Assembly: GCF_000003605.2 (NCBI RefSeq)
Contig: NW_003140814.1
Span: 457,921 to 517,212 of the forward strand
DNA: 59,292 bases
Direction: 5' to 3'
From: Saccoglossus kowalevskii
Lineage: Eukaryota; Hemichordata; Enteropneusta; Harrimaniidae
In this document: positions 37,301 through 50,500 of the stretch, in pieces
Layout of the letters: every line of letters begins with the position of its first letter
How positions within the stretch are numbered: position 1 is the first letter of the stretch
Position numbers and translations under genes: made by a program
The notes under the pieces: model-generated
What the model saw: only the letters and a program-made list of their open reading frames with translations
What the model was told of the DNA's origin: nothing
The model's database searches: none

Positions 37301-38240
37301 TTTTTCGCTGATATAAAAACTGATGAGAAAACACAGATCTGACTGTGCAGTGTGCACCATTCTATATTTACCTTGCTACAATAATTTGGATAACAAGAAC
37401 AGTCATTCTCCCAGTGATGTTTATGTATGCATGTGTGTATTTATATATAAGTAGAAAATACTCAGAAACATCTGAAATTTGAATGTTATTTATTTAGATA
37501 ATTGATTTTAATGCATAAATTAGGTTTTGCTAATTTTGTAAAATGAAACCAAACAATTTACTGTTAAAAAACTGAAACCAGACACGTAGCAGATGTGAAT
37601 TGGTTTTCAGCTATAAAGCTGAAAAGATTATGGCTTCTTTGACATGTTTGTTTCCAAAGGCTTTGATTTATGCTTTCTTTTACCACTCATACTATAGTTG
37701 TCATTTCGTTGGTGAATTGCCATATACTCACCATACTGTACCTTTGTTACTGAGAAATAAATAGTCTTAGAGTATTAGTTTATAAAATGTGGAAGTGCAT
37801 AGAGGTGTTAGGCAAGGGAATACGTTATTACCAGCCATATTTCACGGCATTATGGTCACAATTTGCATGTAGTTAAGTGGTCATAATATTATTTCTCCAA
37901 CAGAAGATAAATATTCTTTGATACTTTTGTATATATACATTTATCAAGGCTTAAAGACAAATTGTCTTTGGTCTCTCGCCTCTTATTTGCAAAATATGGT
38001 TGTCTGTAATTTTAATTTGGAGTTCTGTTAATTTAAATGTAATCCTGGTATTGCACTATTCATGTCATGTGCACCTTTTTACTCCTTCTTTCACCTTCAT
38101 GTCCAGCTTTCTAATTGCTGCCTCCAATCCCTTAGCCTGACAAGTTGGCGTGAGTGGTGCACTGGACTGCTGCATTGTCACCCTTATGGATCAAGTGGTA
38201 TTGTCCTATTGTTGAACGCTAACCAGCATTAGTAAACAAC

Positions 38241-38345
38241 ATGGCGGACTCAACTCGCCGGAATGCCAGGGCATCGATCATAAAAATGTTGGTAGCTGAT
38301 AGAATTCGCCACTCTGTTTCCAATTTTGAGCATAAACGAATATAA
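38241..38345 (+). other. Short ATGGCGG-start open frame in a CpG-richer patch
   Basis: AACATGGCGGACTC starts 34 codons (MADSTRRNARASIIKMLVAD...) ending with TAA. The patch 38210-38420 has more CpG than its neighbours, and ATGGCGG also fits a YY1-type site. A weak GTAGCT donor would lie in phase 0 after ATGTTG (38289-38290 onward), which could join 50682, but the site is poor. I treat it as unresolved. Confidence 0.15.
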
Positions 38346-38649
38346 TATAGTACTAGGATTGCTGCCGCTGCCCCACGTATTAGGTACTTCCCCCCGTTCG
38401 CCCCGTGCATGTCCAGAAAGTCCCACATGTATCTGCGCGTTAATTAGTAGGACCCCTCCACTCCTGTTTTTTTTACAACGCCCTTCTACACCACTGCCAC
38501 TCTCACATTGTCTAACTTCCAAAACAACGCAACCTTCACTTATGCATGTATGTCTACATTGATCTATTTATTGTAATATATTGAGCTAAAATCACAATAT
38601 TTGCATGCCAGTGAGTGAAGTTGGTAAATAAATGCAACTATATCAAGCA

Positions 38650-39215
38650 CTGTTCAACAAATGTACAACCACTGTTCATGTTCAACCACTGTTCAGCTAC
38701 TGTTCAACCACTGTTCATGTTCAACCGCTGTGCAATCACTGTGCAACCACTGTGCAACCACTGTGCAGCCACTGTTCAACCACTGTGCAACCACTGTTCA
38801 GCCACTGTTCAACCACTGTGCAACCACTGTTCAACCCCTATGCAACCCCTATGCAACCACTGTGCAACCACTGTGCAACCATTGTGCAACCATTGTTCAA
38901 CCCCTGTGCAACCACTGTTCAACCACTGTGCAACCACTGTTCAGCCACTGTTCAACCACTGTTCAGCCACTGTTCAACCCATGTGCAACCCCTGTGCAAC
39001 CCCTGTGCAACCACTGTGCAACCACTGTTCAACCACTGTGCAACCACTGTGCAGCCACTGTTCAATCACTGTTCAACCACTGTGCAACCACTGTTCAGCC
39101 ACTGTTCAACCACTGTGCAACCACTGTTCAGCCACTGTGCGACCACTGTTCAGCCCCTGTTTCCATCACTGTTCAACCACTGTGCAACCACTGTTCAGCC
39201 ACTGTGCAATCAAAC
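38650..39215. repeat. Minisatellite, 11-bp unit, about 50 copies
   Basis: The unit CAACCACTGTG varies mainly at two positions (CAGCC for CAACC and GTT for GTG). Since 11 is not a multiple of three, each frame reads the same 33-base triple unit, so all three forward frames stay open and show an 11-residue period (VQPLCNHCATT). The three long overlapping frames here are therefore artefacts. Confidence 0.95.
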
Positions 39216-39424
39216 AAAAACATACTTCTGTATAGTAAGTTATGCAGGGTTGGATATGTTGTTGCAATATCTGGTAATTATACAGACGAGATCAGATCTA
39301 CTTTCTACCCTATGAGTAAGCAAAATATTATTTGTAACTTTCAAGGTTCTTATTTCTTCTTTTGCATTTCATGGTCACGCTCCAATAATACTTAATGATT
39401 ACCAACCAGCCTTGTGCTTGACTC

Positions 39425-39520
39425 CTATAGGTCACACATCCTGGCATTATGCATGACCCCTAAAGTTCACACATCCTGGCATTAGGCATGACCCCCAAAA
39501 GGTCACATCCTAGCATCAGC
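39425..39520. repeat. Tandem repeat, ~45-bp unit, about 2.5 copies
   Basis: GGTCACACATCCTGGCATTA followed by GCATGACCCC(T/C)AAA recurs twice, with a third partial copy (GGTCACATCCTAGCAT). Confidence 0.75.
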
Positions 39521-40630
39521 TCGGATGTCCTCTAACAGCAATAATTTCTGACATCACATCTCAGCGTGTGAACATCTGCTTGAATTGTTATGGAAATATA
39601 ATCGAGAAATTCATATTTGTAGTGAATTTGTGGGACTTACAACATATTCAAAACCGCGGATGAAACTGTTTCGGTATGCTGCAAACTAATTTAAAGTTGA
39701 CGTCACTATGAACGTTATAACAGCAGGCATTATTATTACATTAACAAGAGGTCAATTGTCTGCACAGCTTGCAGCTGTAAAATGAAAACCAGTATTCAGT
39801 AAATAAGAGGAAAAAATAAACTGGAGCTAGTTTGACTGACAACGATAACAGACTGTTACTGTAAATAGTTTTTATATGGTCACAAAAATCTGCTACATCT
39901 TCAGCATGCATCAGTAGTTCACAAGACTAGATCTCAAAATCAATTACGTAACCAAGATACGATATATTCATCAAAACATGAAAGGTACCTTTCATGGTCA
40001 AAATATTTGCATTTCGCCACTACTTCAAGTAAGTCTAAGCTTTGTTCAATTGAGGTTTTTATTAAGGTTTGAATCTTGAAATAACAATTTTTCAAAGTAT
40101 GTAAATTAACGAATTTGAATCGATGGAGTTGTACACTTTATTCCTGGTAGGGAGTGAAGAGTGCCTACTTTTACAATCACATCATCATCTGCATTGCATT
40201 GTGGGATATACATATATGAGTGACAAGTTTTAAAGGGGCATGTATCCCATATCCTTCCAATCTATAAGAAAAAAATTAGAATGATATTTTCAAGTGGAAC
40301 AATTTGATAAGGCTATTTACTATGCAAATTCAGTTCATTAATATTCATAGATTCATAAAAAAAAAAATAGATGTTAGAAAGGTAGCTGCTTGTACGCAGT
40401 ATATTAGCAGTGAAGTAACAGGAGACCCTTTTGTTTGCTTTCTGTGCAATTCTAAAAAAATAAAAAAAGGGAAAATCCAGAAATTATGTAGTTTTATTTG
40501 TGCCATACAAACTGATAACACATGTTTATGTTGTTATGTATAAATTTATACAGTGTTGTTTCAGGAAGTCTGGAAGGGAACAAAAGTACTTGTATTGCAT
40601 GTGATTATAAATGGTTCATGCGCTGTGTAT

Positions 40631-40957
40631 ATAGTGCATTTTTGCCACAGAAGCCATATTCATGTTTTGGGACTACACACATAACAAGGCTCAATCAAAT
40701 GGCAATTTTAATGCGCTATCCTGGCGTCAACCAGGTTTGGTCGAACACAAGCACCTGCGGACCTTAACCAAGGTTTCCCTAAAATGGCATTCGTTAGTGA
40801 ATGAATCTCGGCCAGTGGAATTGGCCTTCCCATTGAGTCTGTGACGCACTCACCCAGGGTAGGTGTCGACTCTTTTGATGTTCAGCCTGAGGTAGGATTT
40901 GAACTTGGGTCTACCGATCATGAGTCTGATGCAACAACCACTGTGCTACCAGCCACC
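40631..40957 (-). mobile_element. tRNA-derived SINE with target-site duplication
   Basis: Read on the minus strand from 40957, it opens TGGTGGCTGGTAGCACAGTG, with box A TAGCACAGTGG (40938-40948). Box B AGTTCAAATCC is at 40895-40905, inside GGTAGACCCAAGTTCAAATC, typical of a tRNA TPsiC arm. The unrelated body includes CCACTGGCCGAGATTCATTC and ends near 40631. Flanks ATGCGCTGTGTAT (40618-40630) and ATGCACTGTGTAT (40958-40970) are a 13-bp target-site duplication with one mismatch. This marks LINE-mediated insertion of a pol III SINE. The anticodon arm is too decayed to name the parent tRNA. Confidence 0.82.
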
Positions 40958-41527
40958 ATGCACTGTGTATTTACTTTCTTTAATTTTGAGTAAACTGTTA
41001 TTGTTAAAAGTTTTGTTTAAGTTTTTACAAAACTGATATATACATTCCCTGTACCCTTGGATCCAAACATATATATTAAAAAACAGTATTAGTATACAAT
41101 TCAATTCCATTGTTATTTACTGTGTTAGTGGCTTATATTATTTTGAAATGTGTGGACAGTTTTATTGATATCATAATATCAACTTTGTGAAAGTTTTTTT
41201 GGCCATTCATATTTACATGAATTTCAATTAATCAATGAAATGTATCCAATACGACGCATTGTTCAGTGGTGCTGTACAATTAGTTGTTGTCAAAGACTCT
41301 GGTAAATATGAAAGTTTTGAGATTCTTTCTAAAGTTATCTATTGTAGGTTGCTCATAAGCGTGGAGCTGCTCGAGAAAATGCTCGCCCACCAGATGCTAG
41401 TCTGAATTTACTCTTAGACTATTGTTTTAACAATACAATACGAGAAAAATAATGCGACCTTGATCCTCATTTTCTTCTTTATATTGAATCACTCAATCGA
41501 CATACATGTGTACATGGATGTCGAAAG

Positions 41528-41720
41528 TTAACCGCTTCATCACAAATTCACAAAATAATCCTGTTTATAGGCTGCACTTTCCTTCAGAAGATTGGGACAA
41601 ATTGAATCAAATGTTGTCTGTTGGCTCCAAAATTAGGGTTCATTTCCAGAAATATTGAAGAATATAAGAAAAAATTACAGACAAATTTGGACGAAAAAGT
41701 CTGGTGTCGAAAAGGTTAAA
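41528..41720 (-). repeat. Dispersed repeat, minus-oriented copy
   Basis: Reverse-complemented, this runs TTAACCTTTTCGACACCAGA, CTTATATTCTTCAATATTTC, AATCTTCTGAAGGAAAGTGC and TTTTGTGAATTTGTGATGAA, colinear with 22858-23085. The outer end (GTCGAAAAGGTTAA) resembles ends of other single-copy repeats in the window. Confidence 0.7.
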
Positions 41721-42567
41721 GTAGTGCTGAAAAAATATATGCATGCATTTTCTGTTGAGTTGTTCACTCAACTGAAAAACTGATATATATTAATTAAAGG
41801 TGGAATGGTAATAAAGGTAATGAAGTCCTATAGATATTTATTAAATTTGTCATGTATCATTTCAACAGCAGTGAGAAACAAAATGTGGTCAATCTAAAGT
41901 GTGTGCATACACTGTTCAAAAATATTTGTCGATGATATTTTCTTGTTGCTAGGAATTCAATTTTAAAAAAAGATGCCCAGAAACATTTCAATTGTTTTCT
42001 CTCGAACTTCCCTCATCTATTCTTCTAAAAACTGAAATTTATATTAGAATCTGTAAAAAAAACTACCCTGAATTATTAAGAAAATTGTTTCTTAATTTAC
42101 ATCTTATAAATAATGTGTATTTGAGAGACCAGTGAATCATTCTCTTAAATAGCGTATGACACCTCGTAAAATCAGTAGATCAATGCTGTGCGTCTTAACT
42201 TGTACTACCGGGGTATAATTGCATTAGCTATATCAGGCAACCCAGCAGGTTTGCCTCTATTCTAAAACAACTCATCCTGTCTAATTGGAACATGAGCAGC
42301 CTCTCAGCTACTTTCAGATGAGCTATTTCTAATTTGTAGATTTTAAGATTTATTTACTACGTGTGGGTTATAAAGGTGATTGTTTAATTGTTTCGTTCAA
42401 GTGTTAGTTGTGAGATTTATTGGTAGAAATAATACAAATCACAGCATATTAAACGATTTCAGAAATTTAAATAAACTCCAAACAAATAGTATTTATCAGT
42501 TTTTTTCTGAAAGTTTTGCGAATTTTCTTCATGATAATTATCTCATAAAAACCAGTCATCAATTGAA

Positions 42568-42770
42568 TACTGTAGAATACTTTATTTTCGCTTGGAATTT
42601 ATTTTCGCTATTTTCGCTGAAGGGATGATTCCGTGAAAATAAAATCCAGTGAATATACTTTATTTCCTATATTTCACATTAAACTCATCAAAAATCAGTG
42701 AAAATAAATACCATACAAAACAATCAAAAAGCCTTTTCAGCGAAAATTAATTCCAGCGAAAATGAATATA
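42568..42770. mobile_element. TA-flanked MITE, copy 3 (inverted relative to copies 1 and 2)
   Basis: It starts TACTGTAGAATACTTTATTT then TCGCTTGGAATTTATTTTCG. The internal order is reversed relative to the copy at 16117: GAAGGGATGATTCCGTGAAA comes first and ACCATACAAAACAATCAAAA later. It ends near CCAGCGAAAATGAATATA with a decayed right TIR. Confidence 0.7.
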
Positions 42771-43684
42771 TGAATTGTTGAATTGATTCTTTGGGAAAAG
42801 CAGTGTATCCTACTGATTAATGTTTTAACTAGCCATATTGTGAATTATTATAAAACTATTTTGAAACATGTGGGAGGTTGTAAGTTATATGTTGCTTTGG
42901 TCTCTTTAAGTTGTATATTATCTAATTTTGAGTATGTCATGAATGTAATACAATTAAGTTGGCAAAGCAATATAGTACAATATACAAAATATTGCGAAAT
43001 AGTGTTTATATTGGATCTGCAATGTACGTATGTGGCAACACAGTTGGAATATATATATTTACATATCACAGTCGTATAGCCGTAATTGTGGTCATGGTGT
43101 GTTTGTTGTACCACCTGCTTAGAGTGACTCATGACTGATTGTCTTTGAAAGTCTGATAATAGTCTTTGCTTTAACAAATGAAAATCCATGATGAGTTCAT
43201 TAGTAGCAATACTAACACCATGTGACTAAGCACCGGTCACTCGGTGGGCCAAGCAACTGTCTAGAAAATTATCAGTTAAAACATCAAATTTCACAGAATG
43301 ATATTGCTTTAAAGAGAAGCACGTAAAAATGTGATTGCAATTAACTAAAAGAGTGAATTAAATATGAAGGTTAAAAGAATTGAGTGCATCAATTATAATC
43401 CTGCTACTGTCTGACCTGTCTGCATGGTGACCTACATGAACATGTACCTGGGAAAGTATTGCATTTAAATGTCTCTTTGTGCCAAAACCAGGTATTTAAA
43501 ATCAAGCTCATTGAAAAGTTTTCAAGTGGAATGTTTCTTTTTAAGTCTTCAGTTTGCCATTGACAGCCTATTTAATATAATTAATGTGGAGTGGAGTAAC
43601 AGACGCTCTGTATTGCTGTGAACAAAATGTGGTGAGCATGCCGACAAGCTTACCAAATGAAATATAATATACAAGTCATGTATA

Positions 43685-45235
43685 ATGAGATATCACTGCT
43701 GTCCACACTATATGGTATACTGTATTCATTGTCTCTCCCTAATGTGCTATCACTGCTGTCCACACTATATGGTATACTGTATTCATTGTCTCTCCCTAAT
43801 GTGCTATCACTGCTGTCCACACTATATGGTATACTGTATTCATTGTCTCTCCCTAATGTGCTATCACTGCTAACCACACTATATGGTATACTGTATTCAT
43901 TGTCTCTCCCTAATGTGCTATCACTGCTGTCCACACTATATGGTACATTGTATATTGTATTCATTGTCTCTCCCTAATGTGCTATCACTGCTGTCCACAC
44001 TATATGGTATACTGTATTCATTGTCTCTCTTTAATGTGCTATCACTGCTGTCTACACTATATGGTATATTATATTCATTGAGTCTCTCTCTTTAATGTGC
44101 TATCACTGCTGTCCACACTACCGGTATATGGTATACTGTATTTATTGAGTGTCTCTCCCTAATGTGCTATCACTGCTGTCCACACTATATGATATACTGT
44201 ATTCATTGAGTGTCTCTCCCTAATGTGCTATCACTGCTGTCCACACTGTATGATATACTGTATTCATTGAGTGTCTCTCCCTAATGTGCTATCACTGCTG
44301 TCCACACTTTATGGTATATTATATTCATTGAGTGTCTCTCCCTAATGTGCTATCACTGCTGTCCACACTATATGATATATTATATCCATTGAGTGTCTCT
44401 CCCTAATGTGCTATCACTGCTGTCCACACTACATGGTATATTATATTCATTGAGTGTCTCTCCCTAATGTGCTATCACTGCTGTCCACACTATATGGTAT
44501 ACTATATATTCATTGAGTGTCTCTCCCTAATGTTCTATCACTGCTGTCCACACTATATGGTATATTATATTCATTGAGTGTCTCTCTCCCTAATGTGCTA
44601 CCACTGCTGTCCACACTATATGGTATATTATATTCATTGAGTGTTTCTCCCTAATGTGCTATCACTGCTGTCCACACTTTATGGTATATTATATTCATTG
44701 AGTGTATCTCTCCCTAATGTGTTATCACTGCTGTCCACACTATATGGTATATTATATTCATTGAGTGTCTCTCCCTAATGTGCTATCACTGCTGTTCACA
44801 CTATATGGTATATTGTTTTCATTGAGTCTCTCTCCCTAATGTGCTATCACTGCTGTCCACACTATATGATATACTGTATTCATTGAGTGTCTCTCCCTAA
44901 TGTGCTATCACTGCTGTCCACACTATATGGTATATTATATTCATTGAGTCTCTCTCTTTAATGTGCTATCACTGCTGTCCACACTATATGGTATATTATA
45001 TCCATTGAGTCTCTCTCTTTAATGTGCTATCACTGCTGTCCACACTATATGGTATACTGTATTCATTGAGTGTCTCTCCCTAATGTGCTATCACTGCTGT
45101 CCACACTATATGATATACTGTATTCATTGAGTGTCTCTCCCCAATGTGCTATCACTGCTGTCCACACTGTCTTGTATATTGTATTCATTGAGTTTCTCTC
45201 CCTAATGTGCTATCACTGCTGTCCACATTATGCGT
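43685..45235. repeat. Minisatellite, 57-63-bp unit, about 26 copies
   Basis: TAATGTGCTATCACTGCTGT then CCACACTATATGGTATACTG and TATTCATTGAGTGTCTCTCC make up the unit. Early copies are 57 bases and lack the GAGTG block; later ones are 60-63. The 57-base copies explain the open frames on both strands at 43650-44095. Confidence 0.95.
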
Positions 45236-46939
45236 TACTGTGTTTCATACAGTGTTAACATCTTGTATTACATCTCAGTTTTTCTTCCTTTGGTAATACC
45301 GCTTTTATTCCTCAAAGGTCACATTCATGGTATTTTTAGTGCTATAAAAATTTTAAAAAGTGACTTTATTTTATTGATATTTCCTAGACTTGAATAATTT
45401 AGTTAGCTACAAAAAATATACATTCCCAAATAGTGATGCTGTCGTCCCAACAAAAGTACCAGGATGAAAGTGGCCAATTGTGTAATTCATGTATCATTTG
45501 ACTAAATGTACAACATGAGGAATATATTACCATCGAATCAGTGGCATTATTATTATGTATATATGAAGTGGCATTCGCTCATTCTACATGTATTATTTAG
45601 TTGGGATCAAAACTATGTGACCTCAATTTCTTTAGGGAATTCAGGTTGAGATATTTGTAAGAGTTATTGACTTGTTGTACGTGACATACAGGAAAAGCCG
45701 TTTCGTTATTAGTAACAAGCTGTCTGTTTTAGAATTATAATAACAGCTATTTTTTTATTTATTTGATATACATTGTATATTATTGTAGATGTTTTCCGAA
45801 TAGTTTGTTTTTGTGAAAGCTGGGGTGTGTTTTATCTACCGTATGGGAGTTGAGCTGTGCTACAGTTGATATTTCAATGTTCCTTCAGACAGATTGCTGA
45901 GTATGATACTTCCCTGTTTGAACCTAACATTATATATTTATTAAATAATAATGCCCATCGGACAAGTGTTCCAATTTCATGTATGGCTATAGGTGCAGAG
46001 GAAAGAAATTTAATGTTTTATTTAAAACATAAAATATTATATTATAAAATATTAAATTATTATTGTTTTTTTCTGTAATAATGTGTGTATGATATTCCAA
46101 ATGTGCCCTGGCAAACAACTATTTCACTTGGTTCCATGTACTCTCAGTGCAACAATGGTATCTTTATAAATAGCTTGAAATGTCAATTGTGGTCGAATCT
46201 AGCAGGACAATCAACATGCAAAGTGTGCATCAACATCATTTCGAAATGTTCCAGTGTTATTCAATCGGTCAATAGAAACCTTTTGTTTCAGTTTGAATTG
46301 AGAAATTTATAAATATTTATGAAGATGAAAGGAATGTCTCTATTGCCACGAGAGTAGTATCAATTGATCGTTTAGAATCTTTATGCTAGTGTATTATATT
46401 GTGTTGCATCTGGTAGAACATACTTATATAACTAGAAGAAAATTAGAAGCATATTCTAAACATTTAGTAAATATGTAAAATAAGAATTTTGTTGAAATAA
46501 TACTTCTCAAAAAAGATTGAGTATAATTTTCATGTTACAACAAAAAAATCTTCATGTCTTTATGCACTGTATATCTAGAGTCTGCCAAATTCACATTATT
46601 ATTGCATTTCATATATCAGATATGAATATTGATATTATAAGAAACATGATATGCATGAACCACTTCATACATTGCTTGAATAATAAAGAAAATTCTCTAA
46701 CTTAATGATAACAAACATAGGCATGTACCATTTTCATTTTTGTTCTGAACTATAAGTGCATGCACTTTTACTCTTGATTAATATAACATTGTTGGCAGCC
46801 ACTATTGATTTACACATAGTCTAGTCTGTCTTGATGTTAGCCAATTAAAAAAAACTAAAAATAGTCTGTATACTAATTCTTTGTTGTTTTGTCCGAAAAT
46901 ATATTTGTAATTGTTTAAATTGTACACAGCTTATTCAGT

Positions 46940-48445
46940 ATGTATGTTTGCTCAGTAAATATGGGCACAGTGTTGTACTATACAAAAATGTAAGTGGAGA
47001 GTGACTGTTGTATGCTTGCACAGAGTTGTAATCTGGATGGAGAGTGACTGTTGTATGCTTTCTCAGTGAATATGGGCACAGAGTTGTACTATGGGTGGAG
47101 AGTGACTGTTGTATGCTTGCTCAGTGAATATGGGCACAGAGTTGTAATCTGGGTGGAGAGTGACTGTTAATGTTGTATGCTTGCTCAGTGAATATGGGCA
47201 CAGAGTTGTAATCTGGGTGGAGAGTGACTGTTAATGTTGTATGCTTGCTCAGTGAATATGGGCACAGAGTTGTAATCTGGGTGGAGAGTGACTGTTAATG
47301 TTGTATGCTTGCTCAGTGAATATGGGCACAGAGTTGTACTATGGGTGGAGAGTGACTGTTGTATGCTTGCTCAGTGAATATAGGCACAGTGTCGTACTAT
47401 GAGTGGAGAGTGACAGTTGTATGCTTGCTCAGTGAATATGGGCATAGTGTGTTGTACTATTGGTAGAGTGACTGCTGCTTAGTGAATATGGGCACAGTGT
47501 TGTACTATGAGTGGAGAGTGACTGTTGTATGCCTGCTCAGTGAATATGGGCATAGTGTTGTACTATTGGTAGAGTGACTGCTGCTCAGTGAATATGGGCA
47601 CAGTGTTGTACTATGCTGAGTGGAGAGTGACTATTGTATGCTTGCTCAGTGAATATGGGCATAGTGTTGTACTATTGGTAGACTGACTGCTGCTCAGTGA
47701 ATATGGGCACAGTGTTGTACTATGAGTGGAGAGTGACTGTTGTATGCTTCCTCAGTGAATATGGGCAGTGTTGTACTATTGGTAGAAGGACTGCTGCTCA
47801 GTGAATATGGGCACAGTGTTGTACTATGGGTGGAGAGTGACTGTTGTATGCTTGCTCAGTGAATGTGAGTAGTCTTGTTCTATGGGTGGAGAGTGACTGT
47901 TGTATGCTTGCTCAGTGAATGTGAGTACAGTCTTGATCTATGGGTGGAGAGTGACTGTTGCATGCTTGCTCAGTGAATGTGAGTACAGTCTTGTTCTATG
48001 GGTGGAGAGTGACTGTTGCATGCTTGCTCAGTGAATGTGTGTACAGTCTTGATCTATGGATGGAGAGTGACTGTTGTATGCTTGCTCAGTGAATGTGTGT
48101 ACAGTCTTGTTCTATGGGTGGAGAGTGACTGTTGTATGCTTGCTCAGTGAATGTGAGTACAGTCTTGTTCTATGGGTGGAGAGTGACTGTTGCATGCTTG
48201 CTCAGTGAATGTGAGTACAGTCTTGATCTATGGGTGGAGAGTGACTGTTGCATGCTTGCTCAGTGAATGTGAGTACAGTCTTGATCTATGGGTGGAGAGT
48301 GACTGTTGCATGCTTGCTCAGTGAATGTGAGTACAGTCTTGTTCTATGGGTGGAGAGTGACTGTTGTATGCTTTCTCAGTGAATGTGGGCACAGTGTTGT
48401 ATTATAGATGGAGAGTAACTGTTGTATGCTTGCTCAGTAATCTTT
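46940..48445. repeat. Minisatellite, ~55-65-bp unit, about 26 copies
   Basis: The unit combines GGTGGAGAGTGACTGTTGTA, TGCTTGCTCAGTGAATATGG and GCACAGTGTTGTACTAT. Copies change gradually from left to right: AGAGTTGTAATCTGG types first, then a two-part form with TTGGTAGAGTGACTGCTGCT, then a homogeneous GAATGTGAGTACAGTCTTG type from about 47860. The last block is the most uniform and so probably the youngest amplification. Confidence 0.95.
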
Positions 48446-49039
48446 GTACATTATTACTGCTGTACTGTGGGCAGTGATTGGGAACTTTTATATACTGTGC
48501 AATGAATTATTTCACTGTTCTAAGCAATGTAAGAGCTTCTGATCAATGAAATTAACAATTTAAAATGAAAAGTACCTCAAAAATCAAATTTTTGCTACCT
48601 ATACGTGTTGTTGCAGTAGTCGTCTGTTCTGTCCTTCAATGTAACGGTGAACTTTGACAATGCCCCTTAGCTTTCCAATGTTGACTTACTTTAGTATTAT
48701 TAACTTGAGTCAACTGCTTTAATGGTATTCCTATCTATGTATTTTGTATATACATTTTGCCACATTTAATTCAGGTAATTTTATCTTTGTTTTTTACATT
48801 GCATGGCCCCCTATATCGAGAATGACATGACAATTACGTTGCCTTTTTCATTAATTCAACTGTTGTCAGTTATCTAAGACAGAATAATGTTATTATGGAT
48901 ACTTAAGATGACTTGTTGTGTAATTTTGTTTTCTCAGCGGATTATTTGACAGTGAGTGATGATAGAACAAAAAGCAATTTGTTGTCAAGATTACCGAAAT
49001 ATTTATAGTTGTTTCACAAGATATCAAAACACATTCCAA

Positions 49040-49250
49040 TAATGTAATATATTATTGTTGTCAACACTATATGCTGTTGTATTCACTGAGTGTCCCTCCT
49101 CATTTTATGTTATATCATTGCTGTCCATACTGTTTGGTATTGTTGGTGTTTCTCTTTCTAATGTAATATGACTCCTGTCCACACTATATGTTAATGTATT
49201 CATTGAGTGTCTCTCTTCTTAATATAATATTATTGTTGTCCACAATATAT
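49040..49250. repeat. Decayed outlying block of the 43685-45235 minisatellite
   Basis: Four diverged units keep the signature order TAATGTAATAT, GTCCACACTATATG and TATTCATTGAGTGTCTCTC. It lies 3.8 kb from the main array, on the far side of the unrelated 46940-48445 array. Confidence 0.75.
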
Positions 49251-49839
49251 TTTAATAAATTTGTAATAACATTTGTGCTTCTGGATGCTATATATTGTTA
49301 AAGTTTACAATCCTCATTTTAGTTTTACGTTTTTATGCTTTCAAAAACCAATGCCAACAAAATAATTCTGTGATGCAATTCAATGCTTATCATGTGAAAC
49401 CATTGTGAATATCTCACCTACATAAATAACTTTTCCTCTGTCATTCAGATCAACATTTGTTTTCAATGTCTAAATGCTTAATATGATTGCCAAAATTCCT
49501 TGACTTCAAATTTTATTCTTACCTGCATAATAAATGCATGATACTAAATTGTGTTATATCAACTGCAATAGTTACCATCCACTGGCAATTCCGGGAGTGT
49601 AACTGTTCACATGTGCAGTGGTTTGATTCTGACATTCTATAAACCTTTAATTTACAGCTATATATAAACTGATTTACTATTATATACACTCAATCATTTT
49701 TTCATGTGAATATTTTTTTTATCGACATCTGGTTGAAAATGGCTGTGATAATCAAAATATGCACTTAATTCTAATTGGTTGTAATTTTATATTCTCTCCA
49801 ATTTTTTAGTTTGATATTTTCAATTTTAAGTGATGTAAG

Positions 49840-50500
49840 AAACAAATTTTTTTTGACTCTGGGATACCCAATGTCTGTATGTCTGTTCCGCCAGTATCTG
49901 AAGAACCACTTTTCAGAATTATAGGAAATTTAGTGTATACAGGTAGATACTCTGGGACAAGATGCAGACCTAGTTAGTTTTTTATTGACACCATGCATAT
50001 TAATGAATATATTTGCATAATAATTAGCCAATTTTTAGCTCTCCCACTGATTTATCAAGAACATATTTCATTGAAACTTGATACATCATTGCAGTGATGC
50101 ACAAACATGATTGGGTTATGGTATAAAAGCTCTCTTTATTAATTACCTTTTTTGCATAATAATTAGACAATTTACTGCTGTTTGATTCATATTTGAAACA
50201 GCCTTTGATATATAGATGCATTGGAGTAATGCACAGATCTTATTAAAATATGCAGGGAATCTGTGCATAATAATACCTAAGTTGATGATAATTAGCCAGT
50301 AATTAGTTATTTCAGTATTTACATCAAGATTTCAATGAAACAAGATTCATTGTGTATTTTAAGCATATTTCAATGAAACTTGGACAACCCACATGCCTGA
50401 TTATTGTGAAAATTAATTAATATCTAATTTGCATAATTCTCTATTTTTAGCAGTTCAACCATAAAACATAGGCACATAGAGGGTTTAAATGTTGGGGTTC
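49840..50500. repeat. Probable dispersed repeat with TTTGCATAATAATTAG blocks
   Basis: TGCATAATAATTAGCCAATT-like and TTTCA(A/T)TGAAACTTG blocks recur three or four times in loose order. The left end carries ATGTCTGTATGTCTGTTCCG. The layout is that of a degenerate dispersed repeat just before the S1-S3 exon; the family is not identified. Confidence 0.45.

Noticed and set aside
38615-39395. Three overlapping plus-strand frames rich in Cys and His
   Set aside because: An 11-bp tandem unit without stops opens all frames equally, so none shows selection for one frame.
40885-40957. Functional tRNA gene on the minus strand
   Set aside because: Boxes A and B are present, but the acceptor and anticodon stems do not pair well, and the unit continues into a SINE body with a target duplication.
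43650-44095. Frames on both strands with repeated LSLLSTLYGILYS or SDSTLGRDNEYS
   Set aside because: They are translations of a 57-bp tandem unit and vanish where the unit length changes.
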